Below, one piece after another: positions 26,650-36,230 of a DNA stretch of 64,000 nucleotides. Source of the stretch: Procambarus clarkii (taxonomy: Eukaryota; Arthropoda; Malacostraca; Decapoda; Cambaridae); contig NC_091176.1 of the NCBI RefSeq assembly GCF_040958095.1, positions 44,147,716-44,211,715 on the forward strand. Reading direction: 5' to 3'. The position numbers and the translations under genes are program-made. Positions within the stretch are counted from its first letter, which is position 1. Each line of letters opens with the position of its first letter. The notes under the pieces were generated by a model. It saw only the letters and a program-made list of their open reading frames with translations, was not told where the DNA came from and made no database searches.

Positions 26650-28332
26650 GGGGGGGGCACCACCCAAGGCACAACTCCGCGAAGCCTCAATCCGTTTGCC
26701 AGGGGGCTCTCGACTGCGTGAGCGCGCCCCCGCAACGCGCTTCCGGCGAGGAGCATGGGAGGTCAACGCCCCCTCATGGCACGCACCCGCAGGGGGAGCA
26801 GTAGGCGGACTCGCAATGCATGCAACAGGAACGCCGGCACCAACGACGACGCTCCCATCACCCTCAGTGAAAGCATCGCCTACAACGGGAGGCACCGAGA
26901 CGACACTCCCAACACCTCGCCCATTCACCAACGAAGCACCAGGAACAGGATGCACCTCCACATCCACCGGAAGGAGAAGACGGGAATCAGGAGCAGCCAC
27001 GTCCTCCACCACAGCTGGCACAGAAGACACGATAGGCACAGACGAACCAGCAGGCACATCAGTCGCAGGTGCACCACCAGGCACAACAGTCGCAGGTGCA
27101 CCACCAGGCACAGCAGTCGCAGGTGCACCACCAGGCACAGCAGTCGCAGGTGCACCACCAGGCACAGCAGTCGCAGGTGCACCACCAGGCACAGCAGTCG
27201 CAGGTGCACCACCAGGCACAACAGGCGCAGGTGCACCACCAGGTACAGCAGTCGCAGGTGCACCACCAGGCACAGCAGTCGCAAGTGCACCACCAGGCAC
27301 AGCCGACGCAGGTGCACCACCAGGCACAGCAGACGCAGGTGCACCACCAGGCACAGCAGTCGCAGGTGCACCACCAGGCACAGCAGTCGCAGGTGCACCA
27401 CCAGGCACAGCAGTCGCAGGTGCACCACCAGGCACAGCAGTCGCAGGTGCACCACCAGGCACAGCAGTCGCAGGTGCACCACCAGGCACAACAGTCGCAG
27501 GTGCACCACCAGGCACACCAGTCGCAGGTGCACCACCAGGCACACCAGTCGCAGGTGCACCACCAGGCACAACAGTCGCAGGTGCACCACCAGGCACAAC
27601 AGTCACAGGTGCCCCACCATTCACACCCCCACGCCGAGGACCAGCCAGGGATGCACCATCCTCACGGAGGGGGGGAAAATCCCCCACACTGAATACAGAA
27701 GCAGTCTCCAGTCGAGGAATCTCACACTGGGCAGCGTCATGGCCCTCCTCCCCACAGCGGAAGCACGTGCGGGCCTGCCCTGGATAGAAAACCCGGAACG
27801 GAAGACCACAGCACATAACCTTGGAGGGGATGGGCTCCTTGAGGCGCATATGCAGCGTGCGAGTACCCAGCCGGAGGCCCCGCAGCCGCCCGGCACTAAA
27901 CAAGTTGTACCGATGACGCAACACCATACCATACCTCGTAAACACAGAAGAAAGCTCCACCTCTGGAAACGTAACAGGTACCCCGTGCACGCTCACAAAG
28001 GTCAGTGGACCCCACGGATCAGAGACAGTCACAGACACAGCCGAATGAGGAAGGGGAGTCGTCCGCTCGTTCCAACACCCCACAAACCGCTCGTATCCAG
28101 GTGACGTGGCAAACGTCACCGCCACGCGAGTGGGAGAAAATTTCTCGAGACCAAGGAGATCTTTAACATCCACCTGAAGGACATCCAAAAGCGCAGCCGC
28201 CACTAGTTCCCAATCCACCGGTGCAGAGAACTCCAGCCGAGCAGTATTCACACGGCGGATGCGGCCACCACCAGCCGCCGCCATATTGCTGACCTCCGCC
28301 TCAGTCAGCTGGCGCCCCGCAGCAACGAGCAA
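26638..28332 (-). CDS. LINE ORF1: nucleic-acid-binding protein with CCHC knuckle and 9-residue repeat (564 aa)
   Basis: Encodes the first protein of the LINE, expected to bind element RNA in the ribonucleoprotein particle. The N-terminal ~180 residues resemble the RNA-binding part of Tx1-type ORF1 proteins (FVSVHGVPVTFPEVEL, then YGMVLRHRYNLFSAGRLRG). A zinc knuckle CFRCGEEGHDAAQC follows (CX2CX4HX4C). Next come twenty copies of VPGGAPATA-type repeats and a basic, serine-rich tail (RRKRVAGARSRSREPP) that could be a nuclear localisation or RNA-binding patch. The start at 28332 is the first ATG of the frame within the element; a second ATG lies 16 codons downstream (SNMAAAGG). The stop at 26638 follows a homopolymer and may be a frameshift artefact. 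A related fragment lies at 29921-30387. Confidence 0.87.
   Translation of the reverse strand: MLVAAGRQLTEAEVSNMAAAGGGRIRRVNTARLEFSAPVDWELVAAALLDVLQVDVKDLLGLEKFSPTRVAVTFATSPGYERFVGCWNERTTPLPHSAVSVTVSDPWGPLTFVSVHGVPVTFPEVELSSVFTRYGMVLRHRYNLFSAGRLRGLRLGTRTLHMRLKEPIPSKVMCCGLPFRVFYPGQARTCFRCGEEGHDAAQCEIPRLETASVFSVGDFPPLREDGASLAGPRRGGVNGGAPVTVVPGGAPATVVPGGAPATGVPGGAPATGVPGGAPATVVPGGAPATAVPGGAPATAVPGGAPATAVPGGAPATAVPGGAPATAVPGGAPASAVPGGAPASAVPGGALATAVPGGAPATAVPGGAPAPVVPGGAPATAVPGGAPATAVPGGAPATAVPGGAPATAVPGGAPATVVPGGAPATDVPAGSSVPIVSSVPAVVEDVAAPDSRLLLPVDVEVHPVPGASLVNGRGVGSVVSVPPVVGDAFTEGDGSVVVGAGVPVACIASPPTAPPAGACHEGALTSHAPRRKRVAGARSRSREPPGKRIEASRSCALGGAPPSSS
27069..27608. repeat. 27-bp coding minisatellite, 20 units, inside LINE ORF1
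   Basis: Twenty consecutive 27-bp units, plus strand GCACCACCAGGCACAGCAGT plus seven bases. They encode nine-residue VPGGAPATA-type blocks on the minus strand. Variants (ATV, ATG, ASA, LATA, APV, ATD) are mostly single-base changes. Because the unit is a multiple of three and lacks stops, several frames on both strands stay open, producing long false reading frames. The repeat is likely to vary in copy number between copies of the element, and is proline/glycine-rich and probably unstructured. Confidence 0.96.
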
Positions 28333-28411
28333 CCACCACCAGTCAGCGACAAACAGCTACTGGCAGCCAGAGCCCGACGTCCACGCCCCCCAGAGGCAGA
28401 GGACGGAATCC

Positions 28412-29920
28412 TCGACATTTCAGACATTTTGATAACTGCAGGGGGGTTTGGGCAAAATATGACCCATCGCGGTTTACAGTAATTGTCATATTTTCGGTAT
28501 GAAACGTCGTAATTTGAAACTGAAAATAGGTGCAGAGCGTCAAAATTCGGCTCAAAATCACGCTCAGGAGTCAAATTTCCGACATTACAGACATTTTAAA
28601 AACTGCAGGGGGTTTGGCCAAAATATGACCCATCGCCGTTTTCAGTAATTGGCATATTTTCGGTATGAAACGTCGTAATTTGAAACTGAAAATAGGTGCA
28701 GAGAGTCAGAATTCGGATAAAAAATCACGCTCAAGAGTCAAATTTCCGACATTTCCGACATTTTTAAAACTTCAGGGGGGTTTGGGCAAAATATGACCCA
28801 TCGCCGTTTTCAGTAATTGGCATATTTTCGGTATAAAAAGTCGTAATTTGAAACTGAAAATAGGTGCAGAAAGTAAGAATTCGGATAAAAAATCAAGCTC
28901 AGGAGTCAAATTTCTGACATTTCAGACATTTTTAAAACTTCAGGGGGGTTTGGGCAAAATATGACCCATCGCCGTTTTCAGTAATTGGCATATTTTCGGT
29001 ATGAAACGTCGTAATTTGAAACTGATAATAGGTGCAGAGAGTCAGAATTCGGCTCAAAAATCACGCTCAGGAGTCAAATTTCCGACATTTCCGACATTTT
29101 GAAAACTGCAGGGGGGTTTGGGCAAAATATGACCCATCGGCGTTTACAGTAATTGGCATATTTTCGGTATGAAACGTCGAAATTTGAAACTGAAAATAGA
29201 TGCAGAAAGTCAGTATTCGGCTCAAAAATCACGCTCAGGAGTCAAATTTCCGACATTTCAGACATTTTAAAAACTGCAGGGGGGTTTGGGCAAAATATGA
29301 CCCATCGCCGTTTACAGTAATTGGCATATTTTCGGTATGAAAAGTTGTAATTTGAAACTGAAAATAGGTGCAGAGAGTCAGAATTCGGCTCAAAAATCAC
29401 GCTCAGGAGTCAAATTTCCGACATTTCAGACATTTTAAAAACTGCAGGGGGGTTTGGGCAAAATATGACCCATCGCCGTTTTCAGTAATTGGCATATTTT
29501 CGGTATGAAAAGTCATAATTTGAAACTGAAAATAGGTGCAGAGAGTCAGAATTCGGCTCAAAAATCACGCTCAAGAGTCAAATTTCCGACATTTCAGACA
29601 TTTTGAAAACTGCAGGGGGGTTTAGGCAAAATATGACCCATCGCCGTTTTCAGTAATTGGCATATTTTCGGTATAAAAAGTCGTAATTTGAAACTGAAAA
29701 TAGGTGCAGAGTCAGAATTCGGATAAAAAATCACGCTCAGGAGTCAAATTTCCGACATTTCAGACATTTTGAAAACTGCAGGGGGGGTTTGGGCAAAATA
29801 TGACCCATCGCCGTTTACAGTAATTGGCATATTTTCGGTATGAAACGTCGTAATTTGAAACTGAAAATAGGTGCAGAGAGTCAGAATTCGGCTCAAAAAT
29901 CACGCTCAGGAGTCAAATTT
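28412..29920. repeat. Second block of the 168-bp satellite (about 9 monomers)
   Basis: The array resumes at CGACATTTCAG, exactly where the first block broke off at CAAATTTCC, so monomer register is kept across the LINE. The variants match the end of the first block: TTTTGATAACTGCAG with GCGGTTTACAG and AATTGTCATATT (here near 28430-28490, there near 20270-20335), and a GTGCAGAGTCAG deletion variant near 29702 and 21543. One monomer present on the left, near 21620-21790, is absent on the right. This is a paralogous copy, not just a continuation. Confidence 0.93.
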
Positions 29921-30400
29921 CCCTCGTCTCGTCAGGAGTCTCGTGTGGCGTGGGTCCCATACGAGACTCCACGCCACCTGCCGGCAGAGACGGAGTTCAT
30001 CCGGATGGAGACGACAGTTCCAAACTGGCCAAAGTACCGTCGAAGCAAAGCCTCCTTGAATTCAAACGGCACCCCAGGCAGGGCCACATACCGGTCAGAG
30101 ATAGGGACGGTACCATCGTTCCCAGGGAAAGGAAGAGAGCGAACATTGTAACGGGCCACAAAGTCCTTGTATATAGCAGTGGAGGTAAACTTTACAAGTG
30201 CCCGATGGGTGGTCAGCAGTTGGAGCCCGTACACATCGACAACACAAACACACAGCATATCCAACAGGACAATCTCAAGGGCTAGGTAAGACGCACGTCC
30301 AGAATATTCCAGACCCACAGTCTCAGACTGGCGAATTGGGGGGAGGGGGGTCCCCATGGCGCAGACACAACAACAACGCCCTCCCACACGGAACGCCTAG
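29921..30400 (-). pseudogene. Truncated ORF1 of a second, related LINE
   Basis: A minus-strand open frame (29932-30387, 151 aa) is homologous to the N-terminal part of ORF1 of the large LINE. ALEIVLLDMLCVCVVDV aligns with VAAALLDVLQVDVKDL, YVALPGVPFEFKEAL with FVSVHGVPVTFPEVEL, and SAGRWRG with SAGRLRG. The frame is lost where the sequence meets the satellite at 29921. The zinc knuckle and everything downstream are missing, so the 5' part of the element survives and the 3' part is gone, the opposite of ordinary LINE 5' truncation. It represents a different subfamily (roughly one residue in three shared by eye). Confidence 0.78.
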
Positions 30401-30410
30401 CAACGACTCG

Positions 30411-30472
30411 TGAGCGCTTGGTGAACACGTCTAGAGCCCCTGGCGGTCAGGCCAGCCTGTGTTCACCAAACA
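30411..30472. repeat. 11-bp inverted repeat at the edge of the truncated LINE
   Basis: TTGGTGAACAC and GTGTTCACCAA flank about 35 bp of GC-rich sequence. This is a perfect 11-bp inverted repeat lying just upstream (in element sense) of the ORF1 fragment, at the change from GC-rich element sequence to AT-rich flank. It could be part of the element 5' UTR or flanking DNA. No TIR transposon is otherwise evident. Confidence 0.55.
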
Positions 30473-30559
30473 TATCAAACAATGGTAACATATGAAACTA
30501 TTAATCAGACCCATATTCCTCATCTCATCTGATATGTGTACACATCTGCTGTCCCACCA

Positions 30560-31440
30560 AGATGCACCAAGCTCTAGCTCCTGTCCCCCATCTTAGTTCA
30601 TTCGAACAACTCTGCAACTATCCCGTCATTTTCCTCTAGATTTAAACCCACTCCATTTCTTACATAGCAAATACAATCAAGGCAGTTACCGAGTTTTAGC
30701 TCTTATCCTCTACTTTAGTTCATTCGTACATCTCCGTTAGTATCTATCCAAATTTTCTAAAATTTAAAACAGTCATATCATTGAGTAAATAACAAGAATA
30801 GTTAACGGGTTCTAGCTCCCGTCCCCCGCTTTAGTTTACTTCTGTAGATTCGATACTAACCATCCAATCCCCTCTAAAATTTAAACCCACTATATTTCAG
30901 ATAAAGTAAAATAGAACAAAGCAGTTACCAAGCTCCAGCTCTTGTCCTCCGCCTTATTTTAATCTTACAACTCTGTTATTGACTAATCAAGTTTCCTGAA
31001 ATTTAAAAACCGCTGTATTTTAGAGATAGTAAAATACATTAATTTAATTACTGAGTTCTAGCTATTGTCCTCTGACTTACTTTACTCCTACGACTCCATT
31101 ATTAACTAATCAAGTTCCCTGAAATTTAAAACCACTGCATTTCAGATATATTAAAATACAACATTGTAGCTACTGAACTCCACCTCCTGTTCCCCTTCCC
31201 CACCTTAGTTCCTTCTCACAACTCCCTCATTATCCCATCCATTTCCTCGAGATTTAAAACATAGTTATTTCAGGTGGAGTAAATAAGTTAAACATACATA
31301 CTGAACTCCAGCTCTTCTTAGATTTATTCGTATAACTCCGTTATTATGTCCAAATCCACTGCATTTCGTTCAAAGTAAAATATGTCAAAGCCATTACTTA
31401 GCACTATCTCCTGTCCTCCACCTTAGTTAATCAAGCTTAG
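30560..31440. repeat. Degenerate tandem repeat, period about 120 bp, about 8 copies
   Basis: A box of the type CTAGCTCCTGTCCCCCATCT followed by TTAGTTCATTC recurs near 30570, 30692, 30810, 30930, 31050, 31168, 31302 and 31404. Each is followed by ACAACTCCGTTAT-like, GATTTAAA-like and CATTTCAGATAAAGTAAAATA-like boxes. Copies are clearly related but strongly diverged, so this is an old array. No open frame or promoter motif stands out. Confidence 0.75.
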
Positions 31441-31900
31441 TATTTCAGATCAAGACTTGCTCCAGCCTTTCAACTTTATCAAAGTAAACATATCCGCTCC
31501 TTCAATACTCTTGTTTACTTATCTATATCAATAAATACCCACCAAATAATAATCACAGTGTCATAACACACACCTTATCTCCCCGCAATGCTCCCTCACC
31601 CATCCGCTCCCTTAACTCCCTTTTAACCACAACTAAGGGAGTGGGTAAACCCAGAACCTTTTACCCAGTCATTATGCTTCGTGGAGTGAAAAAAGTTGCC
31701 AAAGGGATCTTTCAACACTTTCATAACTAACAGTATACTTCATAGAGTAAGAAAAATAGTAGAAAATACTCTTCAAGACTTAAATAACACACTCAAAGAC
31801 ATACTCAGAGTCATCAAAGAGACACTCAAAGACAACAAAAAACTATTCATGCCATCAAAAAGATACTCTCAGAGTCATCAAAATGTAATCTGTAATTCAC
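31441..31900. other. AT-rich DNA, no gene recognised
   Basis: Contains a 76-codon open frame (31696-31926) rich in N, K, I and T whose second half runs into the short tandem repeats beyond. It has no recognisable motif, and I do not regard it as coding. CTCAAAGACA and TCATCAAAGA motifs recur and look like more diverged members of the array that follows. Confidence 0.5.
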
Positions 31901-31904
31901 CTTC

Positions 31905-32060
31905 GTTCATCAAAGAAACGTTTTAAGACATCTTCATGAATCAAAGAAACATTCTAAGACTTCTTTATGCATCAAAGATATTTCCTAATACATCTTCGAG
32001 TTTCAAAGTTATTCTCTAAGACATCTTCGAGCATCAAAAGAAACTCTGTAAACATTTTCG
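31905..32060. repeat. Degenerate tandem repeat, period about 32 bp
   Basis: Four to five diverged copies of ATCAAAGAAACATTCTAAGA followed by CATCTTCATGC begin near 31909, 31938, 31970, 32002 and 32033. Similar AAAGACA/CATCAAAGA words upstream suggest the array once extended further. Confidence 0.65.
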
Positions 32061-34070
32061 CCCTTTTAAGAATCTTTTCAAGACCGCAATAATGCGTTCC
32101 AAGATAACTGTTTTGTCATTTGCACTCTATAACACGAATTTATATGAACAAATTACTCTCTAGAACTTCTTTGTACATCAAATAATACTCTCATTGTATC
32201 AAACATTAGTATTCATTCAGTAAATAAATAGTCACTAGCATCGTTGTTCAAGAAATATGTAATCTTGTAATTACTTTATATGTAGTAATAAAACTTACTA
32301 AGGCATGTCATTATATAGTCATCATTAACTTTAAGTAACATATCAAACTATTCATGTAGAATTTTGTTTGTACTAATAAACGAATGCATCATGTAAAAAT
32401 GAGTAAACAACTTTCTACTAACTTAATACAGTGGTACTAAGACCAGCATGATATCACCATTTTTCTATGTTTCTCATCTCTGATAATAATAAGTCTGTCT
32501 CAAAATATGACTTTGTATGTAACTAGTTCACCTTTTCTTTACAAACATGCCTTAACAAACTCTATCTTAAACAGGTGTGACAGAGCGAGGAATAAAAATT
32601 TATTTTTCCCCCCTGGACCCCTGGCAGCTTAGCGACCAATAAGACTGAAAAAATTTTCCCTGGAAACCCTGACGGGTTAGCGAACAATGGGCTCGAAATC
32701 CAAAATTGCTCACTAACTCATCAACCCTACTACTAACTTATATTCATATGCAGTGTGCAGCCCGTCCTCCAAACAAAGATCCAAAAGTGATTCCATGCAC
32801 CCGCCAAACCCCCTGTTTATGAATGAAAAGCAGTTTACACACGACTCACAACTGCTGACGTTCGAACATATCCGGAACAAGTGCTTCACTGACGAATTTT
32901 GTTCGAACCACAACGCTGTAAGTGCTTCACCCACGTACTACAAATACAAATAATCGCCAACAGAACCTAAACACCTAACCTAACCTATCCTATGCCTATT
33001 TATACACAATATGCTAATATGTTATAATATTAATTTATACTTGAGAAAATTCCCGTTTTGAATGAACAGCATGTTAAAGTTTATGAATGCGTCTGTGGGG
33101 TCGACCGCTGAATGTAATGGACTTGAGTCGAGGACGGGTTGGGTGTAACCCTTGTGGACCAGCGCTCAACAATTTGTACTCATTTGCGGTGAGTAACCCT
33201 CGTGTACTCCTTTATCCACCTACTGATGAGCCTGTTGAAGGCTCTTCAATCTTCAATCACAGAACACAGCCGAGCTGGCAAAACATGTAATAAATTAAAG
33301 AACTTGTTGCTCAACTTGATGATTCCATCTGAATTTACAAGTGGGCAGACCTGGGACTTAATGGTAGGTACTGTATCGAAGGGTAGGCTATGTACCCGTA
33401 CTGGCTTACTTACTGTATATTCATTCATGGAGACGTCAGCTGTGGGTCACTGTCGGTCTCAACTAGTCTCCAGAACTGGTCAATCATAAAAGGAAACATT
33501 TACGGCCAACAGGGTTAGAATTATTTTTTCTGTAATCAATAATAAAACAACTTGCCCAAATGTATGCAGACTTTATGCAATGTAATGAACTGATCTCTAA
33601 TTATGACCTAATCACTGTAATCAGCCCGGCTTCGCCGATGTTTACATATTACATATCCAGGCAACAGTGCCATCGATTAACTTTCTGTGAAAGGTGTTCA
33701 TCGGGTCTTCCCTTTGGCCAGTGAGTGAGGAACATTGGCGCGGTCGCTACACCACGCTCCTCAGCCAGGACCACTCCACATACTCTCTTGAGTTTCTCAA
33801 CTTTCCAAGCTACTCACACTCTGGTAGTTTTCCATTACTCACACTCGTCATACCTTCACTCATCTTTTCACCCTGGTAAACTCCACCAGTCTCCCGCGAG
33901 TGTCTACAGCGATGGTCTTCCTGGCTATTCCCGTGATGCTCCTACTGACCCAGGTCATATCTGGAGTACACATCACCTGGCAGAGGTCAAGTGAGTCAAT
34001 ATTTGGTACTACTTTATTATTCGCTTCCATGCAAATACGGTGATATTTTCCTTAATATATGTGTCTAACC
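32061..34070. other. Unassigned AT-rich region, no gene recognised
   Basis: About 2 kb without a convincing gene. Short open frames (for example 33087-33290 and 33202-33489) overlap each other in different frames and show no conserved motif or codon pattern. CCTGGACCCCTGGCAGCTTAGCGA and CCTGGAAACCCTGACGGGTTAGCGA-like segments near 32610-32690 are a degenerate direct repeat of about 65 bp, probably part of an unrecognised dispersed repeat. A CA/CT-rich stretch at 33720-33990 has open frames but no recognisable domain. Confidence 0.5.
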
Positions 34071-34075
34071 CTCTT

Positions 34076-34250
34076 GGACTGGACGGTAGAGCGACGGTCT
34101 CGTTTCATGCAAGTCGGCGTTCAATCGATCACCTGACCGCCCAAATGGTTGGGCACCATTCCTTCTTCCCGTCCCATCCCAAATATTATCCAGATTCCTT
34201 CTAAGTGTTATTTAGTCGTAATGGCTTGATGCTCTCTCCTGATAGTTCCC
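34076..34250 (+). mobile_element. tRNA-derived SINE-like element
   Basis: The sequence begins with a tRNA-like head: GACTGGACGGTAGAGCG resembles the D-arm/box A region, and GTTCAATCGATC at 34119-34130 resembles box B, with near-normal tRNA spacing. A tail unrelated to tRNA follows (CCAAATGGTTGGGCACCATT, then CAAATATTATCC). This is the layout of a Pol III SINE. The tail has no simple A-run, so the 3' limit is estimated. Confidence 0.6.
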
Positions 34251-34525
34251 TCTCTTGTCTTGGTCTCAGGCCACTGACAAACATGATCTCGAAGTCTCTT
34301 TTTCAAATCGGTTTACGAAAATCTACATCATTCAGTTGTTAACACCAAGCCTGGGAAAAACTCCACTCATGATTGGTTTGTTCTCTTGTTTTCTAATACT
34401 TTTCAGTGATAAATTGAATCTATTTTTCAGTTCCTTTCTCCGACCTCTTACCAACATCATTCCCTCCACCCAAGACATCCAATATAATTACTCAGAGAAT
34501 AATCACACTATCGTTATGTATGGAT

Positions 34526-34611
34526 GAGGAAATCCGTAGGAGCTGGTGTGTGCCTAGGAACACCCCAGCGCATAGGTTCGAATCCTCATCACGGCTCCTA
34601 CGGATTTGCTC
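34526..34611 (+). mobile_element. tRNA-like sequence enclosed by an 18-bp inverted repeat
   Basis: A perfect box B, GGTTCGAATCC (34575-34585), lies between AAATCCGTAGGAGC (34530-34543) and its exact reverse complement (34594-34607). With one mismatch the arms extend to 18 bp. The fold is tRNA-like, but the long stem is not a normal 7-bp acceptor stem and box A is weak. It is probably a tRNA-derived dispersed element, not a working tRNA gene. Confidence 0.55.
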
Positions 34612-35742
34612 ACTCAATATAATTGTTCCCATTTCAGAACAAAATTACACTTTTCTGTCTATGTCACTTATACCAGCCCCAGGAAAACATTTTCCCTTTC
34701 TCTTATGTACATCCTATGAACAAAAGATCTATCCACATATTTCACCTGAGAATGATCATCATCCAAGACCTTTTTTTTCTATTAACCTCTTTATTATTGT
34801 TATTAATATATCTGTTGACTGTATTTCCAAAGTTTTGCCCCCGGGTGTTTCGGACGTGCGCTACCTCAATGCTAGTCTTGTTATTTTGAGCAAAAGCAAC
34901 AGATGGATGTCGCAGGCTGTGTGCGCAATCGCCTGTGGCCAGCATCCACTCTGCGTCTCCTACAACTACAATGGTCAGTACGTGCCATTCAGGTTTATGA
35001 AAACCTGCTTATTGGCAGTGATAGTTCATTGTTACTCGTTTAATGGCCTTTAAAATTTTAATTCTCCTACAATTTGTATTGTATAACTTTAGATAATTAT
35101 TATATTTATGCTTGTATATCTCTTTGTTATCAAATTTATATAAAAAATACTTATTTCTTCAAGTTTTGTCTTGTTTTCCTGCAAAATGTTTCTTCTACTA
35201 TTTATGCTCAATGAATAGGTTTATAACTGAGTGTGTTTGTGTATTATGTATATATGTTTTTCTGTGTGTGTTTGTCACGTTACGTCCCAGGATTTACAGG
35301 GTTGGCTGCGTTGGTGGGTCTCTCAACCAGACATATCTATGCAGACAAATAGCTCGGGACGCACATGGCACTCTCCCCCCTCAACGAAAACTGTCTTTCG
35401 AGCACTTTTCAAGTTCACTAGATCACTGCTGGATACCACCTGATGGACATATTACAGTCCAATAGGTGTTTCTCGGCAGAACAAGTTACCTGATGGACAG
35501 CTCTCCAAGCTCTCCATGAGTCCGTTTTCCCCACTGCTAGATTCCTCAACCTCAACGTTATGAGACCTTCCTGGACACTGTAAATGCTCACAGGTTCCCA
35601 ACAGAGAGATCAAATATTACGGAAATATACCAACTTTCCTTAACACTGTTCATTGACGATGCTGAATAAATTGATATCATAAACAGAAACATCGGGATTA
35701 AATGAAGAACCTCAGGCTCGTCCAGTTGTAGCTCACAAATGC
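34612..35742. other. Unassigned AT-rich region, no gene recognised
   Basis: Two overlapping open frames (34520-35053 and 34623-34889) cross this stretch, but neither has a recognisable domain, signal peptide or sensible composition across its length. The first starts within the tRNA-like repeat. A GT-rich run occurs at 35230-35275. I see no RNA gene or transposon here. Confidence 0.5.
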
Positions 35743-36085
35743 ATTAAAAACAACACTTTTGTGTTGTTTTTAATGCATCTCTCACTATACCATTGATATA
35801 TATATATATATCTCCTAGTGTGATGTTTGCATCACACTAGGAGATATATATATATATCAATGGTATAGTGAGAGGCAATTGACGTTTTCCATCAAGCCCT
35901 GTTATATGGGAGAACACGTGGTCCTTGCTTAATGCACACACTTGCCTAAACACGCATGTTAGAACTATAGAAACACTTCTAACTTGCGTGTTTAGGCAAG
36001 TGTGTGCATTAAGCAAGGACCACGTGTTCTCCCATATAACAGGGCTTGATGGAAAACGTCAATTGCCTCTCACTATACCATTGCC
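35743..36085. repeat. Chain of three long palindromes sharing one arm
   Basis: Three near-perfect hairpins lie end to end. The first has arms GCATTAAAAACAACAC and reverse complement around TTTT (about 35743-35778). The second is centred on GTGATG-TTTG-CATCAC near 35832, with arms of about 45 bp that end in CTCTCACTATACCATTG. The third is centred near 35967, with arms of about 95-110 bp (35861 to about 36085) around a short imperfect loop. The segment CAATGGTATAGTGAGAG (about 35861-35877) is the right arm of the second and the start of the left arm of the third, so the two cannot form together. No open frame spans it. Confidence 0.9.
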
Positions 36086-36127
36086 TGGAGAGGATGAGTT
36101 GTCTGGGAGTTAAATACCCCAGAATTC

Positions 36128-36230
36128 CCACCTCTTTGGGGCTCTGAGTATGGTGCAGTGGGTATAAGTGCGTACCTGCCATCTTGGTGGCCAGGGTTCA
36201 AGTCCCCTGGTGGGTGTTGTGTGTCTAAAC

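Larger units (their letters stand above)
22002..28411 (-). mobile_element. Near full-length APE-type LINE retrotransposon (Tx1/L1-like)
   Basis: A minus-strand, GC-rich element about 6.4 kb long. In element order it has a short 5' leader (28411-28333), ORF1 (28332-26638), ORF2 (26340-22888), a roughly 0.9-kb 3' UTR and an A-rich tail that appears on the plus strand as a T run at 22002-22035. An ORF1 with an RNA-binding-like region and CCHC knuckle, plus an ORF2 with N-terminal APE endonuclease, central RT and C-terminal CCHC, is the architecture of L1/Tx1 clade LINEs. The composition contrasts sharply with the AT-rich satellite around it. A possible target duplication, GGCAGAGACGGA at 21990-22001 and GGCAGAGGACGGA at 28395-28407, is imperfect and not certain. 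Confidence 0.88.

Noticed and set aside
26696-28104. Long plus-strand and alternative-frame open frames opposite LINE ORF1
   Set aside because: Produced by the 27-bp repeat, which has no stops in several frames. The minus-strand frame has the zinc knuckle and ORF1 homology.
33087-35465. Possible host gene exons among the short open frames
   Set aside because: Frames are short, overlap in different phases, and show no domain, codon pattern or convincing splice structure. Spliced RNA reads would be the decisive test.
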